44,456 bases of DNA from Desulfobulbaceae bacterium (GCA_024763055.1 JANTGH010000013.1:1-44456); one strand, 5' to 3'; shown: positions 9,226-18,433, numbered from the stretch's first letter. The notes: a model not told the origin generated them from the sequence alone. Made by a program: numbers and translations.

Positions 9226-9894
9226 ATGACAATAAACACAACCGCCAGCGGGCCCGGATTTGATTATCGAATGAGCAGAGAGGCGATCAATGAATCCCCC
9301 CTGCAACGGTGGCAGGGGCCGGTCCGGGTGATCTCGAAGGCAGCGGATCTCTCCGGGGCAATGGAACGTCTGCGAACCGAAGCGGTGCTGGGTTTCGACA
9401 CCGAAACCCGACCGGCCTTTAAAAGAGGTCAGTCCTTTCCGCCATCCCTGCTCCAACTGGCCACGAACGAAGAGGTCTTTCTCTTTCATCTCTCCTCGTT
9501 ACGTTTGCCCGGACCCCTGCGCGAACTGCTTGTTGATCCAACCATTGTCAAAGCCGGGGTTTCCATTGCCAATGACCTCAAAGAACTTGACAAAATAGCC
9601 TCCTTTAACGGCAGCGGTTTTGTTGACCTCGGCCATGAGGCCAAAAAGCTGGGAATCAAAAACCATGGCTTGCGCGGTCTCTGCGCCGTGCTTCTGGGCT
9701 TTCGCATTTCCAAATCCCAGCAGACTTCCAACTGGAGCAGGAGACAACTTTCCGAGGCGCAGCTGCGCTATGCGGCAACCGATGCCTGGGTGGGAAGAGA
9801 GCTCTATTTTGCTCTAAAAAATTTAGGAGAACACCATGAAAAAGGGACCAAAACATTATCAGCAACTCGCCAGGCAGTTCCCCACGGTACTTGA
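9226..9894 (+). CDS. DEDDy 3'-5' exonuclease domain protein (RNase D-like)
   Basis: This soluble 222-residue protein is a single DnaQ/RNase D-like exonuclease domain. The catalytic set is complete: Asp58 and Glu60 in GFDTET, Asp117 in ANDLKEL, and Tyr182 with Asp186 in YAATDAW, which is the DEDDy arrangement. There is no HRDC domain, so it is not full-length RNase D; stand-alone versions act on RNA or DNA 3' ends, and the substrate cannot be told here. GGAGAG lies about 11 bases before the ATG; an alternative start is the internal Met16. The 3' end overlaps the next gene by 59 bp in another frame, implying coupled translation. The last 20 residues (after LGEHHEK) lie in the overlap and look unconserved. 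Confidence 0.88.
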   Translation: MTINTTASGPGFDYRMSREAINESPLQRWQGPVRVISKAADLSGAMERLRTEAVLGFDTETRPAFKRGQSFPPSLLQLATNEEVFLFHLSSLRLPGPLRELLVDPTIVKAGVSIANDLKELDKIASFNGSGFVDLGHEAKKLGIKNHGLRGLCAVLLGFRISKSQQTSNWSRRQLSEAQLRYAATDAWVGRELYFALKNLGEHHEKGTKTLSATRQAVPHGT

Positions 9895-10156
9895 AGCCGT
9901 TGAAAACCTGGGATCCGCCGTCAGGGCCGCAGGCCCTCTCGACACCAAAACCGCCGAGCTGATCGGTCTTGCGGTGGCGGCCTCCAACCAGTCAACCGGC
10001 GCCGTCCACTCCCATGCCCGCAGGGCGCTTGCCGCAGGAGCAACACGGGAAGAGATTCAACATGCCCTGCTCCTGTTGATCTCCACCATCGGCTTTCCCA
10101 AAGTCGCGGCTGCCCTGGCCTGGGTCGAGGAAACCATTAAAAAATATGAAGAATAA
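9836..10156 (+). CDS. Carboxymuconolactone decarboxylase-like protein lacking the CxxC
   Basis: This 106-residue all-helical protein matches the CMD/AhpD superfamily: LIGLAVAASNQ, then HSHARRALAAGATREEI, then LLLISTIGFPKVAAAL. In AhpD-type peroxidase partners the loop carries C-x-x-C; here the same place reads QSTGAVHSH, with Ser and Ala in the cysteine positions. A thiol peroxidase role is therefore unlikely, and the function is open. The start is strong (TTAGGAG, 6 bases before the ATG) despite lying inside the exonuclease gene. Co-translation with an exonuclease is unusual for this family. No signal peptide. Confidence 0.85.
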   Translation: MKKGPKHYQQLARQFPTVLEAVENLGSAVRAAGPLDTKTAELIGLAVAASNQSTGAVHSHARRALAAGATREEIQHALLLLISTIGFPKVAAALAWVEETIKKYEE

Positions 10157-10593
10157 GTGCGGCAACAACAGATGACTCGTTGGCGGCCCTTGGCGCTCCT
10201 CAAGCAGGCGGGTGATGTGGAGAAAAAACCATGGCCGGTCGGATCTTGAAGATAATCATTCTGCAACTTCCTGGATCCCCGCCCAAAAGACTGCGGGGAT
10301 GACGACAGAGAGAGACCACGGGGGATGATGAGATGGGGAGACTGCGGGGATGACGACAGAGAAAGACCACAGGGGATGATGAGATGGGGAGACTGCGGGA
10401 TGACTGGAAGGCGCGGCACATCCGTCACTCCTGTGGCAACGGAAGTTCAAAACAGGCGTCATGAATTTGCAGCAGGGAAAAAAGAAAACCGCCCAGGATG
10501 GAAAAACTGCAGAGATTAAACGGGAAGGCTGTAAAGAGAATTTTTTTGCAAAACCATCAAACAGTGCAATTCCCCAAAAAGGTGGAACCACTT
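10157..10593. other. Noncoding gap with small hairpin and tandem repeat
   Basis: This 437-base gap lies between the converging CMD-like gene and hybrid kinase gene. It holds a hairpin with 8-bp arms, ATCCCCGC (10275-10282) and GCGGGGAT (10293-10300), like a widespread bacterial intergenic palindrome. A 51-bp tandem repeat follows. Short ORFs through the repeat are low-complexity and not believable. Confidence 0.6.
10289..10405. repeat. 51-bp tandem repeat, about 2.3 units
   Basis: Units start at 10289, 10340 and 10391, each beginning GACTGCGGG. The first two units differ at only a few bases (for example GAGAGAGACC against GAGAAAGACC); the third is partial. Each full unit ends GGGGATGATGAGATGGGGA. 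The array sits downstream of both converging genes. Confidence 0.85.
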
Positions 10594-12651
10594 CTACCCA
10601 TGATTCCCCTCCAATGCCGCGTGCACTGCATTGAGAAGCTCATCCCTTGAAAGAGGCTTATACACATACTGCGTAATCCCCTGGCGCAGCGCTTTTCCCT
10701 CGGAAACAATTTCCGAATGGCCGGTACACAGGATAATCGGCAGTGAGGGGTTGATTTTCAGCACAGCCTTGGCCAGTTCCTCGCCGGTGAGCCCCGGCAT
10801 GGTCTGGTCGGTGATAAGCAGCTCAAATGCATCCGGTCGGCTCCGGAAGGTCTCCAGGGCCTCCTTGCTGTCCGTGAAGCCCGTCACCCGGTACCCCTGC
10901 TGTTCCAACCGCGTCCTGTTGACTTCAACCAGTAAGGGTTCGTCATCCACCACCAAGATGCCTTGCCCCTTCCCTACAGGTACTGCAGCGGATTTTTGCC
11001 GCCGGGCAACAGGCTGCGACCCGGCCTCCATCGTGACCGGCAGAAACACGGAAAAGGTGGTCCCCCTGCCGACCTCACTTTCCACCTGAACAAACCCTCT
11101 GCAGCCCTGAACAATGCCATGGATCACGGCAAGGCCAAGTCCGGTTCCCTCGCCGGGCCCCTTGGTGGTAAAATACGGCTCAAAAATATGCTCCAGCGTA
11201 TCCCGGTCCATCCCGCAGCCGGTGTCGCTTACAGAAAAAACGACAAATTCCCCCGGCTCAACATCCTCCCGCACCGGAATGTCGGCCGTATCGACATGAC
11301 GCTGATGCAGGGCAATCCGCAGAGTCCCTTTTTCATCCGGCAAAGCCTGATAAGCATTGGTGCAGAGGTTGATAAGTACCTGATGCATATTGGTGGGATC
11401 GGCCAGAACCGTTCCACAATCCGAATCAATATCCTCCAGAATGGTCACTGTTGCAGGTAGAGTGGCCCGCAGCATTTTTAACGTCTCTTTGATTAACAGC
11501 TGGAGACGTAAAGGCTGTTTCTTCGTCTCTGTTCTTCGACTGAAGGTAAGAATCTGTTTGACAAGTTCCGTTGCCCGCCGACCGGCTTCAAGAATCATCG
11601 CAACATTCCTGCCCGTCTTGCTGTCGGGGGGCACGTCGCGTTGGATAAATTCGGCATAGCCGATGATCGCAAAGAGAATATTATTAAAGTCATGGGCAAT
11701 GCCACCGGCCAGGGTGCCGATAGCCTCCATTTTCTGGGCATGGCGGTATCTGGCTTCAGTTTCCCTTAAATCGGTAACATCCTGGACAATATGGATAATA
11801 CGATCGATTTCGCCCTTCTCGTTGCAAAACGGGGTCGCTGAAACCAGGAAGAGCTTGCCGGAACGATCCGGTTCCATCTCTTGCTGATGCGTCCGGGCTT
11901 CATTGAACGCAATTTGCGCCGGGCAAGACGGACAGGGTTCTGTCTGCCCGAAAAGAGCCTCATAACACAGACGGCCAAGAATTTCCTCCCGGGGCTGTCC
12001 CAGCATCCGACAGGTTGCCTCATTGGCCCTGATGATTCGTAAGTCGCGATCATGGATGGTAACAACCAGGGGGATGGAGTTAAAGGTCGCCTCCCATTCA
12101 TCACGAGATTGTTGCAACGCCCTGGTCATGTCGGCCCGTTCCGCCTCAAGCTGTGTTCTTTTTTCCAACTCCTCTTCAAGCTCATGCACCTTTTCCTCGA
12201 GCTTGGTCGCGACAACCTGGCTGTAATTTCGATAAAATTCTTCATCGGGAAGGGGGCGGTCCGATTGGCCGTCAACTTTGGCCTTCCGGTCGGCAACAAC
12301 ATCCCGTATCCGCTGCCAGAGGAGTTCGGGCTCCAGGGGCTTGGCGACAAAGGCATCAGCGCCCAGGGCCAGGGCCAGGGCCTTGTCCTGGGCGCCGGTA
12401 TAAACGGCGGAATAGAAGACAAAGGGAATAACGGCCAGCCGTTTGTCCTGTTTGAGGGCCCGCAACAGGCCAAAACCATCCAGAAGCGGCATCAGGGCAT
12501 CGGAGATAATCAGGTCCGGTTGTTCCCTGGACAAGATGTTCAGGGCCTCGACGCCGTTTTCCGCCTCAATCGCCCGGTGACCGTGTTCTTCGATATTTAA
12601 ACGCAGCAGTTTACGGTCCCTGGCATGATCCTCGACCACCAGAATGTTCAT
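10594..12651 (-). CDS. Hybrid kinase REC-PAS-HisKA-HATPase-REC
   Basis: This soluble 685-residue protein is the last gene of a three-gene minus-strand operon; its ATG overlaps the preceding stop (ATGA). The N-terminal receiver has Asp51 ([12 protein letters not shown]) and Lys104 (AKPLEP). A coiled coil spans about 145-185. A PAS domain (about 185-295) contains Cys229, Cys240 and Cys243 ([15 protein letters not shown]). The H-box is [13 protein letters not shown] with His320. The ATPase domain shows [18 protein letters not shown] and GEGTGLGLA. The C-terminal receiver has Asp615 ([10 protein letters not shown]). Two receivers flanking one kinase core suggest both input and output by phosphotransfer, with the lone receiver upstream as a natural intermediate. 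No DNA-binding output is present. Confidence 0.92.
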   Translation of the reverse strand: MNILVVEDHARDRKLLRLNIEEHGHRAIEAENGVEALNILSREQPDLIISDALMPLLDGFGLLRALKQDKRLAVIPFVFYSAVYTGAQDKALALALGADAFVAKPLEPELLWQRIRDVVADRKAKVDGQSDRPLPDEEFYRNYSQVVATKLEEKVHELEEELEKRTQLEAERADMTRALQQSRDEWEATFNSIPLVVTIHDRDLRIIRANEATCRMLGQPREEILGRLCYEALFGQTEPCPSCPAQIAFNEARTHQQEMEPDRSGKLFLVSATPFCNEKGEIDRIIHIVQDVTDLRETEARYRHAQKMEAIGTLAGGIAHDFNNILFAIIGYAEFIQRDVPPDSKTGRNVAMILEAGRRATELVKQILTFSRRTETKKQPLRLQLLIKETLKMLRATLPATVTILEDIDSDCGTVLADPTNMHQVLINLCTNAYQALPDEKGTLRIALHQRHVDTADIPVREDVEPGEFVVFSVSDTGCGMDRDTLEHIFEPYFTTKGPGEGTGLGLAVIHGIVQGCRGFVQVESEVGRGTTFSVFLPVTMEAGSQPVARRQKSAAVPVGKGQGILVVDDEPLLVEVNRTRLEQQGYRVTGFTDSKEALETFRSRPDAFELLITDQTMPGLTGEELAKAVLKINPSLPIILCTGHSEIVSEGKALRQGITQYVYKPLSRDELLNAVHAALEGNHG

Positions 12652-13025
12652 AATGATTCCTCTTCGATAATCTCATGAATTTGATCGACAATGGTGAGCG
12701 GGTCAATGGGTTTTTCAAAATATCCGGTACAACCGGCGGCAAGGAGTAGCTCACGATCACCGCGCATGGCAAAGGAGGTCATGGCAATAATGGGAATATC
12801 ACCGTTGGCCGGAGAAGCACGGATGCGCCGGGTGGCCTCCAGTCCGTCCATGCCGGGCAGTTGAATATCCATAATAATAAAAAAAGGACGCTCCCTGATG
12901 GCGGCATCCACGCCCTCTTCACCGCTGGCTGCGCTGATCACCCTGTATCCCCCCCGCTGCAGGGCATAGGTGATAAGGCGCATATTCTGGGTATTATCTT
13001 CAATGACCAGGACTTTTTTTTCCAT
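12648..13025 (-). CDS. Single-domain response regulator (CheY/DivK-like)
   Basis: I chose the ATG at 13025 because it gives a canonical receiver N-terminus (MEKKVLVIEDN) with GAGGA just upstream; a longer reading from 13052 would add nine unconserved residues. The protein is 125 residues, with acidic residues Glu9 and Asp10, phospho-acceptor Asp53 (IIMDIQLPGMDG), the Thr-Ser switch in AMTSFAM and Lys in EKPIDP. The sequence is typical of DivK-like shuttle receivers. It overlaps the upstream kinase gene by 26 bp and the downstream hybrid kinase by 4 bp, so it is very probably the phosphotransfer link between them. Confidence 0.9.
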   Translation of the reverse strand: MEKKVLVIEDNTQNMRLITYALQRGGYRVISAASGEEGVDAAIRERPFFIIMDIQLPGMDGLEATRRIRASPANGDIPIIAMTSFAMRGDRELLLAAGCTGYFEKPIDPLTIVDQIHEIIEEESL

Positions 13026-15804
13026 GTTCGTCCTCTTTTGTTCTCTGTTCATTTTCCGTCCGGGGCAGGGTTACCGGCAGACGCAGGGTAAAGATGGATC
13101 CCCTGCCCGGCACACTGTTCACCAGGACTTCACCGGCCAGGATTTCCCGCATGATCTTGTCGGTTAAATACAGGCCCAGGCCGGTGCCTGGATAGGTCGC
13201 ATCACCAGGGGGATGCAACCTGACAAAGGGCTTGAAAAGCGTTGCGATATCAGACTCCGTTATGCCGATGCCGGTGTCATGCACCTGAATTTCCAGTATC
13301 TGTTCCTGTTCTTTTTCCCCTGTGACAACACCGATGATGGTAATTTTTCCCTGGTTGGTAAACTTGATTGCGTTGGAGAGCAGATTGACCAGACATTGCA
13401 GGAGCCGTCGCCGGTCGGTATGCATCGTGAGGGCGGGAATTTCCTCGGTTATGGCAATCGACCTGTTCCCGATGTCTACCTGCGCGATTTTTCTCGCCTC
13501 GACGACCAGTTCCTGCAGGACAAAGGAAGTGGGCATCGACTCCATCATGCCGGCCTCAACCTTGGTGATATCGATCACGTCATTGATCAGTGCCAGCAGG
13601 TACTTACCTGAATTGAGAATAATGGCCAGATTTTCCTTTTGTTCCGCATTGACCGGACCCAGCCACTCTTCCTTGAGAATACTGGAAAACCCTATAATCG
13701 AATTAAGTGGAGTCCGTAATTCATGGCTCATGCTGGCGATAAAAAGGGATTTAAGCCGATCTATCTCCTTGAGCCTGAAATTGGCGGCTTCAAGCTCCCT
13801 GGTGCGCTCGGCAACCAGTTCTTCAAGATGAAGACGATGCTGTTCCAGTTCAGATATAACGCTGTCAAGGTCTACCCTGGTGCGTAACGATCCAATTCCA
13901 AAGGAGAGACTTTCGGTCATATTCACGAGCATCTCCACCTCTTTATCATCGAATCCGCCCGGATCACCGACGTAAATGGACAGGGCGCCGAAGACATGAT
14001 GATCCAGAATCAACGGCAGGGCAATACTTGCGGTATAGCCCCGTTTCAGGGCTTCGTCCCGCCAGGGGGCAAATTTAGGGTCGGTTGCGATATTCCGGCA
14101 AAGGACCGGCTTGCCCGTTCGAATGGCCGTTCCGGTCGGACCTTTACCCCGATCCCTGTTCTCCCAGGTAATTTCAAGGGTGTCCAGGTATCCCTCTTCA
14201 AAGCCCGCCTGGGCCATCGGCCGGACCGTTTTTCCCTCATTTTTTTCGGCATACCCTATCCAGGAAAACCGATATCCCTGCGAGGTAATGAGGGTCCGGC
14301 ATATATCATCAAGGAGCTGCTGCTCCCGGACGGCATTGGCAATGATCTCGTTGCAGCGGTTTATTGTGCGCAAAAAACGATTTGCTCTCAAGAGTTGTGC
14401 CTGGGCCTGTTTGTATCTGCCGATTTCACGTGCTGAAACAATAATTCTCCTGCTGCCGACAATAACAGCCAACCGCATATTCACCTCAGTCCAGAATACC
14501 CGGCCGGTCGCATCTTTGGACTGCCATTCAAAGATCTGCAGCTCTCCGGCAGCGGCTTTTCGCATCCAGTCCCGGGCAGCTTCCTGGGTATAGGGAGGTT
14601 TCCCGGAGCTCAGATCCACTACATCCGCCGACAATATCTCTTGCCGGGGCATTTTGAACATCTCGCAGGTTTTACGGTTAACATCTAAAATCACACCGGT
14701 TTCAGCATCGTGAATAAAAATAGCATCGTTAACGGCATTAAAGATCGTTCGAAACCGTTCCTCATTTTCCTGGAGAATTCTCTCGACCTTGCGGCGCTCG
14801 GCAAGCTCCCGACGCAACTCTTCGGTCTTGCGCATGACCTGTCGGCGCAGGGTCCGGGACCAGAGCAGAAAACCCGCAACCAGAAACAAAACAATCCCAA
14901 CCGCAACCGCCAGGAAGATAAACACTGTGCGATGGGAAATACCAACGACTCTTTCCGGACCAAGCCAGCGACGGTTGATTTCGTTTTTCTGCTCCTCGCT
15001 GATGGAGGCCAGGGCCTTATCGAGTATGGAGGCCAGCAGGGGCCAGTCGCCTCTGACTCCAATGCTATCCGTGTATTTTTTCGACTCATAGACGGCGGCA
15101 AACCTGAGATTGGCCAGCTGGTATTTATTTTTCAGGTAATAGCCGGCTCCGAGAAAGATAAGAGCGGCATCGGCCCGGCCGATGGCGACATCGTTAAGGG
15201 CCGCAAGCATGGAATCAACAAAAACCGGGATGATGGTCGGATATTTTGCAAGAAGCGGTCTGACATACTGGTAGCCCTGCACCAAGGCAACCCGCCGGCC
15301 GGCAAGATCATCCGGCCCGGAGATATCCCTGATCTCCTTCCGGGTCATTATCATCATTGATTTGAAGATATAGGGCCGGGTAAAGACAAACCACTGTTCG
15401 CGCTCCGGTCGATGTCCCATGGTGGCCACCACATCAACCTCACGACGTTTGGCCGCCGCAAAGAGATCTTTCCAGAGCGGCTTATCAAGCGGGACAAAGG
15501 TGATGCCGGTCCGGTCGGCCAGAATTTTGAAAATATCCACGGCCAGCCCTTCATACCGGCCGGTATCGCTGAGGAAACTGTACGGCGGAAAATAACCGTC
15601 AAAGGCTACCCGAACGGTTCGGTGACCGGTAAGCCAGGATCGTTCATCAGGTGTCAGAGGTATGGCGACCCGTCCGTCTTCAGCGACTACGGCCGGGCTG
15701 ATGTCTTTGTGAGCGGTTGCCGCCCGGGACGTGAACATGCCGCAAACGAACAGGACGAGTATAATGGCCGGACAGTAGAAAAGAATACGTTGCGGCCTGC
15801 TCAT
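13000..15804 (-). CDS. SBP_bac_3-PAS-GAF sensor histidine kinase
   Basis: I favour the ATG at 15804: GGAG lies 7 bases upstream and a signal peptide follows at once (ILFYCPAIILVLFVCGMF). GTG at 15858 is an alternative. The 934-residue product has a periplasmic solute-binding domain family 3 (about 30-280; VRVAFDGYFPPYSF, YEGLAVDIFKIL), as in BvgS/EvgS-type sensors that bind amino acids or other small ligands. A membrane helix lies near 285-310. A PAS domain (FRTIFNAVNDAIF), a GAF domain (LLDDICRTLITSQGYRFSWIG start) and a kinase core with H-box SMSHELRTPLN follow. The ATPase domain ends at the C-terminus; no receiver is attached, so phosphate must pass to the next two proteins. A promoter-like site lies at 15921-15948. 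Confidence 0.9.
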   Translation of the reverse strand: MSRPQRILFYCPAIILVLFVCGMFTSRAATAHKDISPAVVAEDGRVAIPLTPDERSWLTGHRTVRVAFDGYFPPYSFLSDTGRYEGLAVDIFKILADRTGITFVPLDKPLWKDLFAAAKRREVDVVATMGHRPEREQWFVFTRPYIFKSMMIMTRKEIRDISGPDDLAGRRVALVQGYQYVRPLLAKYPTIIPVFVDSMLAALNDVAIGRADAALIFLGAGYYLKNKYQLANLRFAAVYESKKYTDSIGVRGDWPLLASILDKALASISEEQKNEINRRWLGPERVVGISHRTVFIFLAVAVGIVLFLVAGFLLWSRTLRRQVMRKTEELRRELAERRKVERILQENEERFRTIFNAVNDAIFIHDAETGVILDVNRKTCEMFKMPRQEILSADVVDLSSGKPPYTQEAARDWMRKAAAGELQIFEWQSKDATGRVFWTEVNMRLAVIVGSRRIIVSAREIGRYKQAQAQLLRANRFLRTINRCNEIIANAVREQQLLDDICRTLITSQGYRFSWIGYAEKNEGKTVRPMAQAGFEEGYLDTLEITWENRDRGKGPTGTAIRTGKPVLCRNIATDPKFAPWRDEALKRGYTASIALPLILDHHVFGALSIYVGDPGGFDDKEVEMLVNMTESLSFGIGSLRTRVDLDSVISELEQHRLHLEELVAERTRELEAANFRLKEIDRLKSLFIASMSHELRTPLNSIIGFSSILKEEWLGPVNAEQKENLAIILNSGKYLLALINDVIDITKVEAGMMESMPTSFVLQELVVEARKIAQVDIGNRSIAITEEIPALTMHTDRRRLLQCLVNLLSNAIKFTNQGKITIIGVVTGEKEQEQILEIQVHDTGIGITESDIATLFKPFVRLHPPGDATYPGTGLGLYLTDKIMREILAGEVLVNSVPGRGSIFTLRLPVTLPRTENEQRTKEDEHGKKSPGH

Positions 15805-15920
15805 GGCCGGCTCCAATCCGTTTCTACCTGTTGATGCAACCTGTTGATTTTTTTTCACTGGTATCCTGCGTGATTCCCGACCACCCAACGGCTTGCCGTT
15901 GGCAACGATCTCATGTCAAA

Positions 15921-15948
15921 ATATTACACACGGGCATTTTCAAGTCAA
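15921..15948 (-). promoter_or_regulatory. Sigma-70-like promoter for the phosphorelay operon
   Basis: Read on the minus strand, TTGACT (15948-15943) is followed after 16 bases by TAATAT (15926-15921). It lies about 115 bases upstream of the preferred start at 15804. No other strong match is nearby. Confidence 0.5.
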
Positions 15949-15973
15949 AGGTTTTTCGTATTTTTACAGCACG

Positions 15974-15992
15974 AACATGACGAGTTCATGTT
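15974..15992. repeat. Short perfect inverted repeat
   Basis: AACATGA and TCATGTT face each other across a 5-base loop (15981-15985) between the divergently placed operon start and the 3' end of the srkA-like gene. No T-run follows on either strand, so a terminator is unlikely; an operator or chance are both possible. Confidence 0.3.
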
Positions 15993-16046
15993 GCTGCCAT
16001 CCCATGAGTCTTGGAAATCAAACAGATCAAAATTTCCGGATGAACG

Positions 16047-17069
16047 CTACATCAGTAGATATTCTGTCGGCTGCTTACTGATCCGCTGCAACTGATCACC
16101 GAGATCGTCTATTTCCCGTTGCCAGTACTCCCTGGTGCCGAAATCAGGCATAATTACGGAAGATCCGTCCTCCAGCACCTGATGGGCGCACCAGGCCATG
16201 TAATGGATAAAGCGCATGGCGCGCAGGGGTTCGATCAGACGCAGAGACCGGATATCAAAGTCACGAAAGGTGCGATACCCTTCAAGGAAAATATCTATTT
16301 CAACCAATGAGTTTTCCGGCGCATCGGGGAGCAGCATCCAGAAATCCTGGACAGGCGGACCGATGACCATATCATCAAAATCAATGATATAAAAGGACTC
16401 GTCGGGCCGGTAGATCAAATTGGCGTTATGGCAGTCGCCATGCAGACGAATCAACTCCATATCGGTAAACAGGGGTGTTGCCTGGTCAATGACGGCAGTG
16501 GCCTGTTCCTGGAAACCTGTCTGCAATTCGGGTGGGATATTGCCATGTTCCAGTAAAAAACGGACCTGGCTGCGGGTTGACTCCTGTGGATGCATGGTCA
16601 GCCGGGCCTGCGCCGACCCGCCGGCGCCCACCGCATGCACCCTGCCAATCAGATGCCCAAGCTCCAGCCACTGGTCATCCGTATACTCATCAACGTTTCT
16701 GCCCCATTTTTTTGGAAAGACCGCAAAATAAACAGAGCCTGTTTTTCCAAGCGTAGTTCCGTCGGCAAGGGAAAGAGGCGCGATCACCGGCACTTCCGCC
16801 CTCTCCAGCTCCAGCAGAAAATCATGTTCTTCCTGCAGGGCCTGCCGGGACCAGCGGGAAGGCCGATAAAATTTGGCGATCAATCCTTCGCCGTCTTCAT
16901 CGGCCAGCTCAAAGACCCGGTTGATGTAACTGTTCATGGGCCGACACAGATTACTTATATACATTCCCAGTGCCCCTTCGACGGCCGAGAGAATAATCTC
17001 CGGACCCAAGGCCTTAAAAGCACACTGTTGTTTTTTCAATTCATCACTATTCACGGCAACCCTTTTCAT
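16047..17069 (-). CDS. srkA: Stress response kinase A-like protein (YihE/RdoA family)
   Basis: The ATG at 17069 gives a 340-residue protein, close to the 328 of E. coli SrkA; the upstream in-frame extension is part of the palindromic element and is not real coding. Family features: SYINRVFELAD near the N-terminus (glycine-loop equivalent), Lys66 in LIAKFYRP, the Brenner motif RLHGDCHNANLIYR with His210, Asp212 and Asn217, and IIDFDD (Asp230) as the metal-binding DFD equivalent. The family comprises cytoplasmic Ser/Thr kinases of the APH/choline-kinase fold that protect against envelope and oxidative stress; substrates are not settled. Here there is no dsbA neighbour as in enterics. No good Shine-Dalgarno precedes the ATG, and the palindromic element begins 17 bases upstream. 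Confidence 0.85.
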   Translation of the reverse strand: MKRVAVNSDELKKQQCAFKALGPEIILSAVEGALGMYISNLCRPMNSYINRVFELADEDGEGLIAKFYRPSRWSRQALQEEHDFLLELERAEVPVIAPLSLADGTTLGKTGSVYFAVFPKKWGRNVDEYTDDQWLELGHLIGRVHAVGAGGSAQARLTMHPQESTRSQVRFLLEHGNIPPELQTGFQEQATAVIDQATPLFTDMELIRLHGDCHNANLIYRPDESFYIIDFDDMVIGPPVQDFWMLLPDAPENSLVEIDIFLEGYRTFRDFDIRSLRLIEPLRAMRFIHYMAWCAHQVLEDGSSVIMPDFGTREYWQREIDDLGDQLQRISKQPTEYLLM

Positions 17070-17085
17070 GGTAGGATACTTTTGC

Positions 17086-17264
17086 CACCTAAATCCTGCA
17101 ATTGTTCGTGCACCGAGAACGTTGAGACAGGTGCAGATACAAGGAGGCAAGCGAATTTCGGCACAGGTGTACTGTTGGTACATCAAGCACGAAATTCGTG
17201 AAGCCGACACAGTAGATGTGCCTGTATCGGCGTTCGAATGCCGGATAACTGCAGGATTTAGGTG
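17086..17264. mobile_element. 179-bp near-perfect palindromic element (MITE-like)
   Basis: The ends CACCTAAATCCTGCA (17086-17100) and TGCAGGATTTAGGTG (17250-17264) are perfect 15-bp inverted repeats. The centre of symmetry (17175) coincides with GTAC-TGTTG-GTAC. Between them further segments face each other, for example GCGAATTTCG (17151-17160) opposite the complement of 17190-17199 (9/10), and ACAGG near 17127 opposite CCTGT near 17221. The whole piece can fold into one long hairpin. It sits between two divergent genes and has no ORF of its own. Confidence 0.75.
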
Positions 17265-17325
17265 CTATTATTCTCCACATCGGAGAGACACTCAGACTAT
17301 ACTCAGTTACCTGACGAGGACAACC

Positions 17326-18426
17326 ATGATTATCGGAATCCCTGCGGAAATCAAAAAAGACGAATATCGGGTCGCCCTGCTGCCCGTTGGCGCAAAACTG
17401 CTTATTGAAGACGGACATGAGGTGCTGATCGAATGCGGCGCCGGTCTCGGCAGCGGCTTTTCCGACACCGATTATACCGCTGAAGGAGCGCGTTGCGTTA
17501 ATGGGCCAGAAGAGATCTATGCACGGGCCGATATGATCGTCAAGGTCAAGGAACCGCAACCTTCTGAAATTGCCCTGATGCGGCAGGGACAGATTATCTT
17601 CTGTTATTTTCACTTTGCCGGTTCCCGGGAACTTACCCTTGGGTGCCTTGCGAAAAAAATTGCCGCAGTTGCCTATGAAACCCTCGCCGATGACCATGGA
17701 CGGCTGCCCCTGCTCACGCCCATGAGTGAAGTGGCGGGAAAGATGTCCATTCAGGAAGGGGCAAAGGGCTTGGAAAAGCCAATGATGGGCAGAGGCATTC
17801 TTTTAGGCGGCGTCGCAGGCGTCAAACCGGCGGATGTCCTGGTCATCGGCGGCGGCGTGGTCGGCACCAATGCAGCCCGCACCGCAGCAGGACTGGGCGC
17901 CAACGTGGTCATCATGGATATCAACCTTGACCGGTTGCGATATCTTGATGAAATCATGCCGGAAAACGTTACAACACTGTACTGTGACCCACACGCCATA
18001 GCCCGTTATGCCGTCCAGTCTGATCTGATTATCGGCGCCGTTCTCATTCCAGGGGCCAAAACGCCGGTTCTCATCGACAGGCCGCTTCTCCAACATATGA
18101 AAAAAGGCGCTGTCCTGGTTGATGTCTCCATTGACCAGGGCGGCTGTTTTGCCACCTCCCGACCGACCACCCACAGTGATCCGGTTTTCGTGGTCGACGG
18201 CGTTGTCCACTACTGTGTCTCCAATATGCCGGGGGCGGTGGGCCGAACCTCCAGCCATGCCCTCTGCAATGCCACCCTTCCCTACTGCCGAAAGCTGGCC
18301 GGCCTCGGCCTTGACGATTTTCTCCAGGGAAACAGAGCTCAGGCAAAGGCCCTGAACATGCGGGACGGTAAAATTACCTGCGCAGCCGTTGCGGCGGTGT
18401 TTCCGGACTTACCCCATGCCGGTTGA
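17326..18426 (+). CDS. ald: Alanine dehydrogenase
   Basis: This enzyme interconverts L-alanine and pyruvate plus ammonia with NAD in the cytoplasm. The ATG at 17326, with GAGG eight bases upstream, starts the conserved MIIGIPAEIKKDEYRVAL; the open frame further upstream belongs to the palindromic element and is not coding. Arg15, Lys75 (VKVKEP) and His96 (CYFHFAG) correspond to the known substrate-binding and catalytic residues. The Rossmann motif VIGGGVVGTNAA and the late SNMPGAVGRTSSHAL are typical. At 366 residues it is of normal family length (about 370). It is transcribed away from srkA; a TATACT at 17298 could be its -10 box, though the -35 is poor. In anaerobes this enzyme often serves alanine catabolism or ammonia assimilation. 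Confidence 0.95.
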   Translation: MIIGIPAEIKKDEYRVALLPVGAKLLIEDGHEVLIECGAGLGSGFSDTDYTAEGARCVNGPEEIYARADMIVKVKEPQPSEIALMRQGQIIFCYFHFAGSRELTLGCLAKKIAAVAYETLADDHGRLPLLTPMSEVAGKMSIQEGAKGLEKPMMGRGILLGGVAGVKPADVLVIGGGVVGTNAARTAAGLGANVVIMDINLDRLRYLDEIMPENVTTLYCDPHAIARYAVQSDLIIGAVLIPGAKTPVLIDRPLLQHMKKGAVLVDVSIDQGGCFATSRPTTHSDPVFVVDGVVHYCVSNMPGAVGRTSSHALCNATLPYCRKLAGLGLDDFLQGNRAQAKALNMRDGKITCAAVAAVFPDLPHAG

Positions 18427-18433
18427 TAATTGA

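Noticed and set aside
9836-10156. AhpD peroxidase partner
   Set aside because: Both cysteines of the C-x-x-C are absent, so alkyl hydroperoxidase chemistry is not supported.
10289-10405. Possible CRISPR array
   Set aside because: The units are contiguous 51-bp repeats without unique spacers, and no cas genes are present.
16936-17325. N-terminal extension of alanine dehydrogenase
   Set aside because: The open frame runs through the palindromic element and the start of the opposite srkA-like gene; the family N-terminus begins at 17326.
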